Source: Physella acuta (taxonomy: Eukaryota; Mollusca; Gastropoda; Physidae). Taken from it: a DNA stretch of 64,000 nucleotides. Both the position numbers and the translations under genes were made by a program. The notes below the pieces were generated by a model. That model had not been told where the DNA came from. It did no database searches and saw only the letters and a list, made by a program, of their open reading frames with translations. The DNA lies in assembly GCF_028476545.1 (NCBI RefSeq), contig NW_026732367.1, positions 62,001 to 126,000 on the forward strand, in the 5' to 3' direction. This document shows, in pieces, positions 24,251 through 34,019 of this stretch; position 1 is the first letter of the stretch, and every line of letters begins with the position of its first letter.

Positions 24251-24504
24251 ATTTTTCTCCAGGCCCGCGAGTGAGGTGGTCACGTGACGATACTGTCTAC
24301 CCTATACCAAAGTCTGACGGAGGAAGAAAAGATTCCATCCGAGCCTTCACCCCCAACGGGACTCGCATCACCGAACCTTCCAGAATCCTGAGCCCGCCCG
24401 CCTACAACCCGCGCCGGGGGAGCAAAATTATGTCCCCCTTGACCATCTTCTCTGACCCCAGTTTACCCTGGCCTGAATCTGCCAGGGTGAAGGTCAAATC
24501 ATAA
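13292..24504 (+). CDS. CARD and multi-coil scaffold protein, gene 1 (ten exons)
   Basis: Exons joined by GT-AG borders that keep one frame: 13292-13752, 15105-15262, 15550-16213, 17762-17945, 18430-18808, 19259-19639, 20460-21545, 23621-23752, 23916-24116, 24263-24504 (3888 nt, 1295 residues). Residues about 386-474 form a CARD resembling those of CRADD/RAIDD and caspases, with [17 protein letters not shown] near the end. Just before it lies a block shared with gene 2 ([19 protein letters not shown]). N- and C-terminal parts are Ser/Pro/Arg-rich and probably disordered, with RRxS sites (RRKSS, RRHS, RRAS). Four short amphipathic coils follow the CARD, one at the end of each of exons 5 to 8. 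No signal peptide or membrane segment. CARDs mediate homotypic assembly in innate-immune and death signalling, so a scaffold role is inferred. The start is the first ATG after an in-frame stop at 13253. Exact gene identity not recognised. Confidence 0.88.
14200..14420 (+). mobile_element. tRNA-derived SINE
   Basis: TGGTCGAGTTATAAAGCACA (A-box region), CACGAGTTCGACAGG (B-box-like), then TTGGTACCTGAGTCGG and TAGATGCCGAGGTCATAGAA. The same body and tail order appears at 52970-53165. Confidence 0.75.
14470..15085. repeat. 47-bp minisatellite before gene 1 exon 2
   Basis: About 13 near-identical copies of a 47-bp unit containing GTAACCCAACCTTCCTAGG and CCTACCTAATTAAT. It ends 20 bases before the exon 2 acceptor. 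Each unit contains CTAAT, a plausible branch-point core, so the branch region may exist in many copies. Confidence 0.95.
15105..15262 (+). CDS. gene 1 exon 2
   Basis: Residues 154-206, basic and Ser/Arg-rich ([14 protein letters not shown]). Acceptor TTACAG|CAAG; donor AAAAA|GTAAAT; begins in phase 2 and ends in phase 1, which matches exon 2 of gene 2. Confidence 0.85.
15550..16213 (+). CDS. gene 1 exon 3 (conserved block and first half of CARD)
   Basis: Residues 207-427. The disordered Ser-rich start is followed by [12 protein letters not shown] and [10 protein letters not shown], then [15 protein letters not shown] and the first CARD helices. The matching exon of gene 2 has HGDFIDENLLIS, KLDSTLIRLF and WRVHPMEAAHKETLE. 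Donor GAG|GTAAGT. Confidence 0.92.
16214..16500. repeat. degenerate repeat starting at the exon 3 donor
   Basis: Six to seven degenerate units of about 45 bp that begin exactly at the intron's first base. The first two start GTAAGT, the later ones GCAAGT or GCACGT, and each ends in a CATTGTCTGTAG-like stretch. It looks like an old, decayed version of the donor arrays of gene 2. Confidence 0.8.
16501..17649 (+). other. rest of gene 1 intron 3
   Basis: AT-rich, with a poly(G) run near 17125; no gene recognised. Confidence 0.6.
17650..17714. repeat. (AT)n microsatellite
   Basis: AT tract 48 bases before the exon 4 acceptor. Confidence 0.98.
17762..17945 (+). CDS. gene 1 exon 4 (second half of CARD)
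   Basis: Residues 428-489, with [20 protein letters not shown], the last CARD helices. The intron interrupts the CARD in phase 2 at the same place as in gene 2. Donor GGG|GTGAGT, phase 0. Confidence 0.92.
17946..18429 (+). other. gene 1 intron 4
   Basis: AT-rich, with a poly(C) run of about 20 near 18336 shortly before the acceptor. Nothing else seen. Confidence 0.6.
18430..18808 (+). CDS. gene 1 exon 5 (coil 1)
   Basis: Residues 490-615. A Pro/Met/Tyr-rich segment is followed by a heptad stretch, [20 protein letters not shown], at the exon end. It begins in phase 0 and ends in phase 1, as does the single coil exon of gene 2. Confidence 0.88.
19259..19639 (+). CDS. gene 1 exon 6 (coil 2)
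   Basis: Residues 616-742, a symmetrical 1-1 exon of 127 codons. A disordered part is followed by the coil [18 protein letters not shown]. Skipping it would keep the frame. Confidence 0.88.
19640..20459 (+). other. gene 1 intron 6
   Basis: Contains a MITE-1 copy at 19782-19986; nothing else recognised. Confidence 0.65.
19782..19986. mobile_element. MITE-1 copy, short form
   Basis: Ends CAGAGGCGTAGCG and CGCTACGCCTCTG. Flanks CAACAAAC and CAGCAAAC match at seven of eight bases, fitting an aged hAT target duplication. Confidence 0.88.
20460..21545 (+). CDS. gene 1 exon 7 (long disordered region and coil 3)
   Basis: Residues 743-1104, a symmetrical 1-1 exon of 362 codons. A charged, Ser/Thr/Pro-rich region contains three copies of a roughly 21-residue unit (core [11 protein letters not shown]) at about 21179-21380. 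The exon closes with the coil [20 protein letters not shown]. Donor ATG|GTTGGT is weak. Confidence 0.85.
21877..22155 (-). other. unidentified open frame inside intron 7
   Basis: About 93 codons open between stops on the minus strand, with balanced amino-acid use and Gly/Tyr/Trp residues ([37 protein letters not shown]). That is unlike random AT-rich frames nearby. It has no clear start or splice borders and matches no family I recognise. It may be a relic of a captured gene or element, or chance. Confidence 0.3.
22795..23150. repeat. GAACGCTCGTATTGAAACAAC minisatellite
   Basis: About 17 units of 21 bp; the left part carries longer variants (AAAAAACGAATGCTCGATTTG). Because 21 is a multiple of three, both strands stay open, but it lies in an intron. 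Confidence 0.95.
23621..23752 (+). CDS. gene 1 exon 8 (coil 4)
   Basis: Residues 1105-1148, a symmetrical 1-1 exon of 44 codons that is almost all coil ([20 protein letters not shown]). Donor CAG|GTCAGT. Confidence 0.88.
23916..24116 (+). CDS. gene 1 exon 9
   Basis: Residues 1149-1215, a symmetrical 1-1 exon; Pro/Ser/Asn-rich, disordered. Acceptor TTTCAG, donor AAG|GTATGT. Confidence 0.85.
24168..24246. repeat. (AT)n microsatellite
   Basis: AT tract that ends 16 bases before the exon 10 acceptor. Confidence 0.98.
24263..24504 (+). CDS. gene 1 exon 10 (C terminus)
   Basis: Residues 1216-1295, basic with Ser-Pro and Thr-Pro sites, ending SARVKVKS and TAA. There is no CAAX box, in contrast to gene 2. 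Confidence 0.88.
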
Positions 24505-25174
<670 letters not shown>

Positions 25175-25184
25175 CTCACCATAA

Positions 25185-25450
25185 ACCCCACCGTCTACCC
25201 AACAACAACAACTCACCATAAGCCACACCCACCATCCTACAACAACTCACCATAAGCCCCACCCACTAGCCAACAACAATTCACCATAAGCCACACCCAC
25301 TTGCCAACAACAACTCACCATAAGCCACACCCACTTGCCAACAACAATTCACCATAAGCCACACCCACTTGCCAACAACAACTCACCATAAGCCACACCC
25401 ACTTGCCAACAACAACTCACCATAAGCCACACCCACTTGCCAACAACACC
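25185..25450. repeat. 34-bp minisatellite (ACTCACCATAAGCCACACCC)
   Basis: Eight copies of a 34-bp unit containing ACTCACCATAAGCCACACCC and TTGCCAACAACA. Confidence 0.95.
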
Positions 25451-26640
25451 TACTTTATACTAACAACTTAACAACCCCTCCATCCCCACCTCCTACACAT
25501 ACACGCGAGCTAGTACACGGGGTATGTTTACCTACACAGCCAATAGCTTTCCGGCATATCCAGTACACACTATTCAACACACGTTAACTGCCCCATTCAC
25601 TTCACTAAAGTGATCACTCAGGCAATATAAAATACCCCCCCCCCCCCAAGTAAATAATTTCTCTTATCTTTCCGCTGAAGGCACAGGTAAGTGTAAGGTT
25701 ACGAGTTCTCTTAGTATGAAAGGCACCAAAATCGAATATCGAAACGTTTACTTACAGCCCGGAAAGAAAATCAATACTGCGATAGAAGCAATCAAAGGCC
25801 GGTAACTCTGGTTGTTTTGTAAAGTGAGAGTTTCTTACAATACATGTGTGTATGCGTCAGTGTGTTGTGACATAGTGTGTGAATGAGAAAAACACATTAC
25901 CATAGGATCTTTCTGTCATAGTGTAAGTAGTGTAAAGATATCATTCCATATTCCAATCACTTATTTAGCAATTGTACAGTTTTTAGATTCCAGTATATTT
26001 TTGCATTAATTAAACGTTTTTTCAAAGTAAATTTTGATATTACATTGTTTTATCGATTAGCCCTATTTAGTAAATTTATGATAGTTTACAACGTTTCCTA
26101 GTTTTAGAGTGTAAAATTTCCTATTAATTAATTCAAGTTCGCATTTTAAAAAATTGTGCATTTATAGAACAGAAAAATAACATTTCGACCGTTTTAGTTT
26201 TATACAACAGTGAACACGGATATTTTTTTAACCAAAGGGAAACTATTCCAAAAAATAAAATGCTGTATCTAGATTCTAGATTAACAACTAATTGTAAATG
26301 TGTCTTCGGTTTCAGCGCTACAAAAATGCCTGCGTGTGTGTGGAGTGTAGGAGATATGGGGAAAGGGGGGGGGGAGGAGAAGTTTTAAAAAAAAATCGAT
26401 TTATATTACCCGTTTGTCGTTATTGCTCTTTTACATTGTATTTTAATTATATATCGTTTGTTAATCTCCACCCATGTTTTCTTTCTATGGATACCAAACC
26501 TTGACACAACTAACGAGCTTTACTATTTTCATTCTAAATATATTTCACAAGTCAGTTGTGATATTTTACCGGCTTGAGGCCCGACTACTAACCTAATCAT
26601 TCTACGATTAACTTCATTTATATTTTAGCAGTCCAGCTAT
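25451..26640. other. intergenic region between the two CARD genes
   Basis: AT-rich, with a poly(C) run near 25627 and a poly(G) run near 26364; no exon recognised. It should hold the promoter of gene 2, but no core element stands out. Confidence 0.5.
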
Positions 26641-26761
26641 CTGTTCGTAGCAACTATAATGATACCTGAACCTTAGGTCCAGCTGTACAGCTTGTTATAA
26701 CTTCCTGCTGTCTAGCTGTACTGTACAGTTACATCTTCCTGCTGTAGCCAACAGCCCCACC

Positions 26762-26943
26762 ATGAGCAGCAGGCCACGTCTCCCAGTGCCAGAAATCGTC
26801 GTCCGTGAGGGCACGTTCGATAACTCTTCCATCCCATTACCGACACGTTCAGCAACTCCTGATGTGTCCATGGTCCGTGAAAAACTGGACTTGACGTCAT
26901 TTGACACGACATTCGGACCGTACTCCTACATGAGAAGCTACAC
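26762..26943 (+). CDS. gene 2 exon 1
   Basis: Residues 1-60, ending with the Tyr-rich FGPYSYMRSY. Ends in phase 2 at CTACAC|GTGAGT. Reading on through the donor gives an immediate TGA. Confidence 0.9.
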
Positions 26944-29900
26944 GTGAGTACATGCACGTTTGACACGATATTCGGACCTTACTCCTACATGAGAAGTTAC
27001 ACGTGAGTACATACACGTTTGACACGACATTCGGACCCTACTCCTACATGAGAAGTTACACGTGAGTACATGCACGTTTGACACGACATTAGGACCTTAC
27101 ACCTACATGAGAAGTTACACGTGAGTACATGCACGTTTGACACGACATTAGGACCTTACTCCTACATGAGAAGTTACACGTGAGTACATGCACGTTTGAC
27201 ACGACATTCGGACCTTACTCCTACATGAGAAGTTACACGTGAGTACATGCACGTTTAACACGATATTCGGACCCTACTCCTACATGAGAAGTTACACGTG
27301 AGTACATACACGTTTGGGTGACAACATTTTTTTTGTAAAGATTTATAAATTTTTTTTTACTAATTAAAGTGCATAAAAAATTTCTCTTAGAACCATACGG
27401 GTCATGGCATAGGTGAATAAGAGCTCACCTGATTCAGTGACCTCACCATATGAAGAGATAGTGTAGTCAGCTGCACGCCAATCCGCCTTTACTTTTCCTA
27501 ACGTATGTTAAGTACCCATCAAAGCGAGGTGAACTTAGGGACGTCCAACGGACTCAAGCACGGGATCAAGCACGGGATCCGAACTCGAGACTTTCGGCTT
27601 AGCGGTCGTACGCTATTTATTGATGATAAATTATGTGATTTTGTAAAGTTCCCTTTTGAAACATAACGGTCCATAGGGAAAGTGAAGTAGAGTGCCCCTG
27701 TTTTTGTAAACTTCTAATGAAAGGATAGTGTGGTCAGCTTTGTGCTATTGACGCCGTCCAAAACCTACCTAAACTCAAGACCTGTCCTAAGCCTAAGTCC
27801 CAATCCTCTCCATGACGCCAACCCTAATTTAGAACCGAATTTCAAGCATTATCCCAAATTAAAACCCGAAATATAACGACGTTACGGGTAGAAAAGTATT
27901 TGATATGTTCTATTTTACCTTGCTCGAGTGTTTATAAGAATATAATTTTACTTTTAAACTTTATAGCCTTCCTACCCTACTGTGTCTAGTGTTTTAGTAT
28001 ATGCGAGCAGTACCTAAACTCAAACATAAAATATCCTTACCATTCGTATGTAATAATGTGAAATATTAAAATATATTTGTTTTTATTCTAGTCACAAAGA
28101 TGATCATGTTTCTGAAACAAATGAACCGGAGACAGATACAGGACACCTTACTCCTGTTAACGAAAACCACACGTCTGGGGTTTCAAAACATCCAGCAACT
28201 GCTTTGGAGGAAAATAAAGAAGAGACCAATAAAAGACAACACACCCCAGATGAAGACCAGAAGTCTGAATCTCCTGCTATGAGGGGTGGTGATACAGACA
28301 CAAGACAAGACAGTCCTGTCTTTGACAGAGATGAACTAGCTAACACGACTAGAAAACCCACGCCTGTTGGTGAAGAAGTCGAGCCTAAGAACACCAGACG
28401 ATCCACACCTGAAGTCATCAAACCTGAGAACACAACTAGACAAGCCACGCCTGACAATTACCACACAACACAAACACCAGCAGAACATCATGGGATTGAC
28501 GGTAAATGAGCTGACTTATAGGTTTTACTAAAACATATATTCCTCCTTAATCATTATTTCTGATAACTTAATGAATTAGTCCGAAAACACCAAATAAAAT
28601 ACAATTGTATGTTCATTATATGTTCTTTACACATTTTCCATACTGTATGGTGTTAGCTATAAGAAAACTTGTATTGTATAATTTAGGTGACGATAACTAT
28701 TACCACGCAGAAGAGAAAAATTCCTCAAAGCCCACATCACCGGTCAGCAAGACACGGCGCCTCTCACAAACTTCGGGAATTTCCGCAGCGTCCAGGAACT
28801 CCCAACGCAAGTCGTCATTGAACAGGCGTCTCTCACAAACATCGGGGATTTCCGCAGTCTCAAAACACTCCAAGTCATCCTTGAGCAAAACACCCGGAAG
28901 TTTCCTAAACCACGCCCTCTACCAGGACAGCTTCAACACAGAACAACCACCATCGAACCCCATCCCCAGAAGTCGTCTAGATAACGGGCTCAAATCTAAA
29001 ACACCTAAAAGCAAACTCTCCACGCATGCGCACCACAAAAAAAACAGCACCAGACGCATGTCTAAGACCGCGCCTCTGCTGAACACGACCTCCTACTACC
29101 ACGGGGACTTCATCGACGAGAACCTGCTGATCTCGGCCACCAAGCTCGACAGCACCCTCATCCGGTTGTTCTCACAGACGCGAGACAAACACAACGACCT
29201 TGAGAACCGTGCGTCAGACGACAAGCTCATCCCTTACCTGAACTACCTGGAGTCAGACCTGATCAGCATGGACGCCGTCCTGTGGCGCGTCCACCCGATG
29301 GAGGCGGCCCACAAGGAGACGCTGGAGCAAGAGTTGCCGTTCATTGAGGGCAACATACAGCCAAGGGAGGTCATCCGAGATTTGTATCAAGATGAGATTC
29401 TAACTCATATGGACTTTACACAATTTACAAGGTGAGATTTGTATCAAGATGAGATTCTAACTCACATGGACTTTACACAATTTACAAGGTGAGATTTGTA
29501 TCAAGACGAGATTCTAACTCACATGGACTTTACACAATTCACAAGGTGAGATTTGTATCAAGATGAGATTCTAACTCACATGGACTTTACACAATTCACA
29601 AGGTGAGATTTGTATCAAGATGAGATTCTAACTCATATGGACTTTACACAATTTACAAGGTGAGATTTGTATCAAGATGAGATTCTAACTCACATGGACT
29701 TTACACAATTTACAAGGTGAGATTTGTATCAAGACGAGATTCTAACTCACATGGACTTTACACAATTCACAAGGTGAGATTTGTATCAAGATGAGATTCT
29801 AACTCACATGGACTTTACACAATTCACAAGGTGAGATTTGTATCAAGATGAGATTCTAACTCATATGGACTTTACACAATTTACAAGGTGAGATTTGTAT

Positions 29901-32057
29901 CAAGATGAGATTCTAACTCACATGGACTTTACACAATTCACAAGGTGAGATTTGTATCAAGATGAGATTCTAACTCATATGGACTTTACACAATTTACAA
30001 GGTGAGATTTGTATCAAGACGAGATTCTAACTCACATGGACTTTACACAATTCACAAGGTGAGATTTGTATCAAGATGAGATTCTAACTCACATGGACTT
30101 TACACAATTCACAAGGTGAGATTTGTATCAAGATGAGATTCTAACTCATATGGACTTTACACAATTTACAAGGTGAGATTTGTATCAAGATGAGATTCTA
30201 ACTCACATGGACTTTACACAATTCACAAGGTGAGATTTGTATCAAGATGAGATTCTAACTCACATGGACTTTACACAATTTACAAGGTAGCCCCATTCCC
30301 CACGCCCTCCCGCTCTATCGGTGTTAACATGTTACTGGCTGTTTAAAAATCAATAGTTTCCATACGCAAAGTCCTAAAGCTTTAAAAAACGAATCAACCA
30401 TTTTTATGAATCAATCAGTTATACTTTTTTAGGTTATGTTCAATCTTGTTCAATACATAATCCATGTTATTAATATACCTTATGAAAACAATGGCTACAG
30501 GATATTACCCCCCCCCCCCCGCAGCAATTACCCCCCGGGGAGTAATTGGTGGGGGGTTAGTGCCCTGTTCCCGAAAACAATATATTATTTTTACTGGCTA
30601 ACTTAATACGTCTTCGAAATGACGGCAAACGACCACTTAGAAGAATATTGCTACAGTCTTTTCAGTTCTTTAATCATTATGAAGTTTTCCACTTTCTCTA
30701 ATTGTTGCTGTTGCTGTAAGTCTGTCAACATAGTGACTGTTATCTTTGTTAGCTCTATCCCCCTAAGTAGTTTTAATATAATTTAATTAAGCAATTAATT
30801 AACATTTAAATGAATCCTTATTTTAATTAGAACTGAAGGTCAAGGTGAGCGAGCGGTCAACAGACTGCTGGTGAAGACACTCCAGAGACGTGGGGACAAG
30901 GCCTACCCAGCCTTTGTTGGGGTGCTGAAGAAACTCGACTACACGCACGTCTGTGATAGGCTCAGGGACACGGAGGCCGTCATCAGACAGGGCATGAAGG
31001 ACGACGGTTCGGATCTCGCCCGGAGGATGGAAGAGGTTCATTTTTTGTTTTTTATTTGACTTAATGACATGACAAATTATATCTTGTCCAGATTTTTTTA
31101 AAACTCAGTACACCAGACAGGATGTGAGACATCTCAACAGGTGGTCTCTTGTAGTCCTGGTCTAGCTGATGCTGTATTTTTTCTTATGCTTCGTTTTGTT
31201 TTGACTTTTATAACCAAGTGAAAAAAATTGAATGCTGGGGTGTTTGTTGGGGTGCGAGGGAGTGGTATGGGTCAAGTTTTATTTGTTGTTGTTGTTTACT
31301 TCTTGTGGTATGGGGAAAGTACGAGAGGGGGTGGGGGGAGGGCATAATTTCTCAAACTGGTAGATAAATAACTCATGGTACACATCCTACTAACGGCGTG
31401 GTCGAGTGTTAGAGTGCTCATGTTACCGACGTCTAGTGTTTGGGTTACCGCCCGCTAGGTGTATACATCTGTGAATTCCAGAGATATAAAAAACTCATCA
31501 GTGTAAATTCATCTGTCCTATATTTGGTCAGAAGGGATAGGTTCTTTTCTCTTTTCTGTACAATTACATGTAACAAACATCGGTTTTATTAATGTGCTAT
31601 AGTAGCATGCCTGAATTATACATTTCCATAAAAGTAAATAATTGTAAAGAGCTTTTAAAAAAATAATTCTAGAAACGACAAAATGTGTGTTTATTAATTT
31701 TTCTACAGGAAAATCTACGCCATCTCCACCGCCAGATGGCGCCCAACACACCTTTCACCGTCATCAACACACCTGGTTATGACAGCGACACGGATGAAAC
31801 CCATCGGCCCCAGGCCTACACCCCCCAGACAGTCCCGGCCACCACAGAACTGGCCGTCGACCAGACGCAGCTGGACAGTCACGTGATGGACTCCAAGGTC
31901 CTCGAGCAGCATCTGCGTGACCTGAGCGCCGAGCTGCAGGCCCTGCAACATGACGTCAGTGCACTGCGGACCCTGCAGGAGTCAAGGACAAGTGAAGGTA
32001 AACTTGACCCTAGCAAAACCGTTGGAAACCGACCTTTGTCATTGGTTAAGAAGGAAG

Positions 32058-32153
<96 letters not shown>

Positions 32154-32314
32154 GTTGATTCTAAATATTGTTTATTGGTTTACTTGAAGACCTGACTCTA
32201 AAAGTTGACGCTGACCTAGATTCTCAGACGCCGGAAGTTGAAACCCCAGAAGCCAATATTACGGTGGATGAGAAATCAAAATCACAAAAAAGTGGATCAT
32301 GTTCGATTTTATGA
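26762..32314 (+). CDS. CARD and coil protein with CAAX box, gene 2 (six exons)
   Basis: Exons 26762-26943, 28092-28501, 28687-29431, 30831-31035, 31709-31997, 32190-32314 (1956 nt, 651 residues). Domains in order: disordered N terminus; Thr-Pro-rich repeats (RKPTP, RRSTP, RQATP); RRxS-type sites (RRLSQ twice, RRMSK); the shared block HGDFIDENLLIS; a CARD at about 405-492 split by a phase-2 intron; a coil (LEQHLRDLSAELQALQHDV); and the C terminus GSCSIL, a CAAX box. Its final Leu predicts geranylgeranylation and membrane attachment. Intron phases 2-1-2-0-1 equal those of the first five introns of gene 1, so the two are tandem duplicates. The start CCCACCATGA has a good context. Introns 1 and 3 begin with donor arrays. 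The role as a membrane-tethered CARD scaffold is inferred. Confidence 0.9.
26944..27312. repeat. donor-spanning array after gene 2 exon 1
   Basis: Six units of 59 bp. Each consists of about 15 intronic bases starting GTGAGTACAT plus a near-copy of the last 44 exon bases (TTTGACACGACATTCGG...TACAC). Seven GTGAGT donors therefore stand at 59-bp spacing from 26944 to 27298. Confidence 0.97.
27400..27612 (-). mobile_element. probable tRNA-derived SINE, reverse orientation
   Basis: On the minus strand it starts GCGTACGACCGCTAAGCCG and has a B-box-like GAGTTCGGATCCCG, with further conserved-looking sequence to 27400. Different subfamily from the other SINEs here. Confidence 0.55.
27613..28091 (+). 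other. rest of gene 2 intron 1
   Basis: AT-rich, nothing recognised; ends in the acceptor TTATTCTAG. Confidence 0.6.
28092..28501 (+). CDS. gene 2 exon 2 (Thr-Pro repeats)
   Basis: Residues 61-197, acidic and disordered, with at least four TRxxTP-like motifs spaced about 15-17 residues apart: candidate proline-directed kinase sites. Donor G|GTAAAT. Confidence 0.88.
28687..29431 (+). CDS. gene 2 exon 3 (conserved block and first half of CARD)
   Basis: Residues 198-445. Two copies of RRLSQTSGIS, then HGDFIDENLLIS, WRVHPMEAAHKETLE and the first CARD helices (VIRDLYQDEILTHMDFTQFT). Ends in phase 2 at ACAAG|GTGAGA, the first donor of the array. Confidence 0.92.
29432..30286. repeat. donor-spanning array after gene 2 exon 3
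   Basis: Fifteen units of exactly 57 bp. Each is GT plus a copy of the last 55 bases of exon 3, so the donor GTGAGA is made by joining intronic GT to exonic GAGATTTG. A sixteenth donor, GTAGCC, at 30287 leads into ordinary intron sequence and is probably ancestral. Single-base variants recur with a four-unit (228-bp) period. Confidence 0.97.
30287..30830 (+). other. rest of gene 2 intron 3
   Basis: Poly(C) run near 30510 next to a GTAATTG inverted repeat; no gene. Confidence 0.6.
30831..31035 (+). CDS. gene 2 exon 4 (second half of CARD)
   Basis: Residues 446-514, including [20 protein letters not shown], almost identical to the gene 1 counterpart. Donor GAG|GTTCAT is weak; phase 0. Confidence 0.9.
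31036..31708 (+). other. gene 2 intron 4
   Basis: Contains a SINE head at 31392-31480; nothing else recognised. Confidence 0.6.
31392..31480 (+). mobile_element. SINE fragment (tRNA-derived)
   Basis: ACGGCGTGGTCGAGTGTTAG and GTGCTCATGTTACCGAC match the tRNA-like head of the SINE at 7081; the tail is missing. Confidence 0.55.
31709..31997 (+). CDS. gene 2 exon 5 (coil)
   Basis: Residues 515-610. A Thr/Pro-rich part is followed by LEQHLRDLSAELQALQHDV, paralogous to the coils of gene 1. Acceptor CTACAG, donor AAG|GTAAAC; phase 0 in, phase 1 out. Confidence 0.9.
32062..32151. repeat. (AT)n microsatellite
   Basis: AT tract of about 90 bp, 38 bases before the exon 6 acceptor. Confidence 0.98.
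32190..32314 (+). CDS. gene 2 exon 6 (CAAX tail)
   Basis: Residues 611-651: an acidic stretch (DADLDSQTPEVETPEANITV), then the basic KSKSQKSGS and CSIL, then TGA. A Lys-rich stretch before a CAAX box is the usual layout of prenylated membrane proteins such as small GTPases. Acceptor CTTGAAG|AC. Confidence 0.88.
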
Positions 32315-34019
32315 TTGGAATCAATCAATTAATTAAATAATTAAACTTTTCTGTTGTGTTTTTTTCATTGTTAGAAAATATTAGATTTTATTAGCGTTAA
32401 ACATATCAAATTTATACGTTTATGTATATCTTTTTTTTTTTAAATTATTTACTTTTACTAAAAATGTCATTGATAAAAAATGTCATCTAAATATTCTTGA
32501 AAAGTTGTTTTTTAAAATCAACAGTTTTGTTTTTCATAGTATAAATTACGTACGGTACTTATAAAGGAGTAAAGGATGGGAGCCTTGTCATTGAAGTCAT
32601 ATTTTAATATGATTTTTCCATAAGGCTTGAGCCTAAGGCAATTGCCTAATTCAATAAACAAGAAGAATTAGTACTGGTGACTCGTAAATTTTTTTCCCGG
32701 AATCACTAAAAAATTGTCCCGCTGTCGCTAGAATTTTTAACCTTTGACATCCCCTCACACACACCCCATTGTCACAAAACTCAGATACATTACTGAAAAC
32801 TTAAGGCTTTCTTAAAGGGATATAACCGCAATAAGTATATTACGTTTGTAATATAAATGAAGTTGTCTCGCTTTTCAAGCCCCCCCCCCCCCCCCGCCCC
32901 ATGAAACACTATGATGTTGAATGTTTTGGGTTTTATATTAATGTCACATGCAAAGGTGTGTGGTGTGTATTTGTATGTGTGTTTGTGTGTGCGTGCGTGC
33001 GTGCGTGGACCTCGGTAGCTGATGAGGGTCTGTTCAGAAAGTGTGACGTCGTACTTACGAATTTGAAAATTTTGAAACCTAAAGCCTTGCAGTTATTTGG
33101 TAAACTATAGTAAAAATTAGTCAACATAACTGATTTCGACCCATCAAAATGAATACTCTTTGCAAGAAAAAAAAATCTATGGTTTAAACAACACAGTTGC
33201 TATTTATTGGGAAGAGGGGGTATGAGTATAAAATGTGACGTCGTTTTGAACAAGTTGGCAACATATGGTGACGATTTTAAAATGATCGGGGGAGTTATAC
33301 TGCCATCGCCAGCCTATAGATTATACTAATAATATGATAATCATATGCATGCAATCCATCTCCGGATAGAGCACTTGGTATTTTAGTTAATTACTGATGA
33401 GTAAATGTGAGTAATAATTTGTACATTTGATTACAATGTGGCACGAATTATAATAATTATCTTTAGATATTTTCATTAGATAGTAATGACTTTGTGAGTT
33501 TCCCTGTGAATTATTTCAGAGTATATTTCATGCGTTTGATTGAGTATGCTTGGTAATAGTTTACATACAAATACACAGACAACCACATAGACACACAGAC
33601 AAAGACACACACACAACCACATGCACATATACACTCAACTATCGCATATTTCCTCATATAACACGCACACATACAGACAAATACAAATATGTTTGATTTA
33701 GGGACATCAAATGACTTCATACTCTGGAGGCAAAATGGGGACTTGACTGGAGAGGGGGAGCGAGTGGGAAAAGAAAACGTGACGTCAGACATTTTAAATT
33801 GTGGTTGTTTTTTTTAAAACTAATTACAGTAGCCATTTCTGTGTCATATATATTTAAATAGTGAAAAAGGTCAATATAAACACGAAAAAAGCCTTGTTTT
33901 CGTCTAAATAAAATCTAACGGATCGTATATAAATGATATAACACTTTTCATACAAAAACGTCTTTGGCTGGTAAGGTAAACTGGGTTTATAGTGTTGGTG
34001 GCGGTAGCAGAGGAAGTGG
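32315..34019. other. intergenic stretch
   Basis: ATTAAA-like signals follow the stop of gene 2. Poly(C) run near 32880, CA-rich tract 33570-33680, and GTCACAAAA and GTGACGTCGT motifs near 32770, 33040 and 33236 that may be MITE-3 debris. No exon recognised. Confidence 0.5.
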
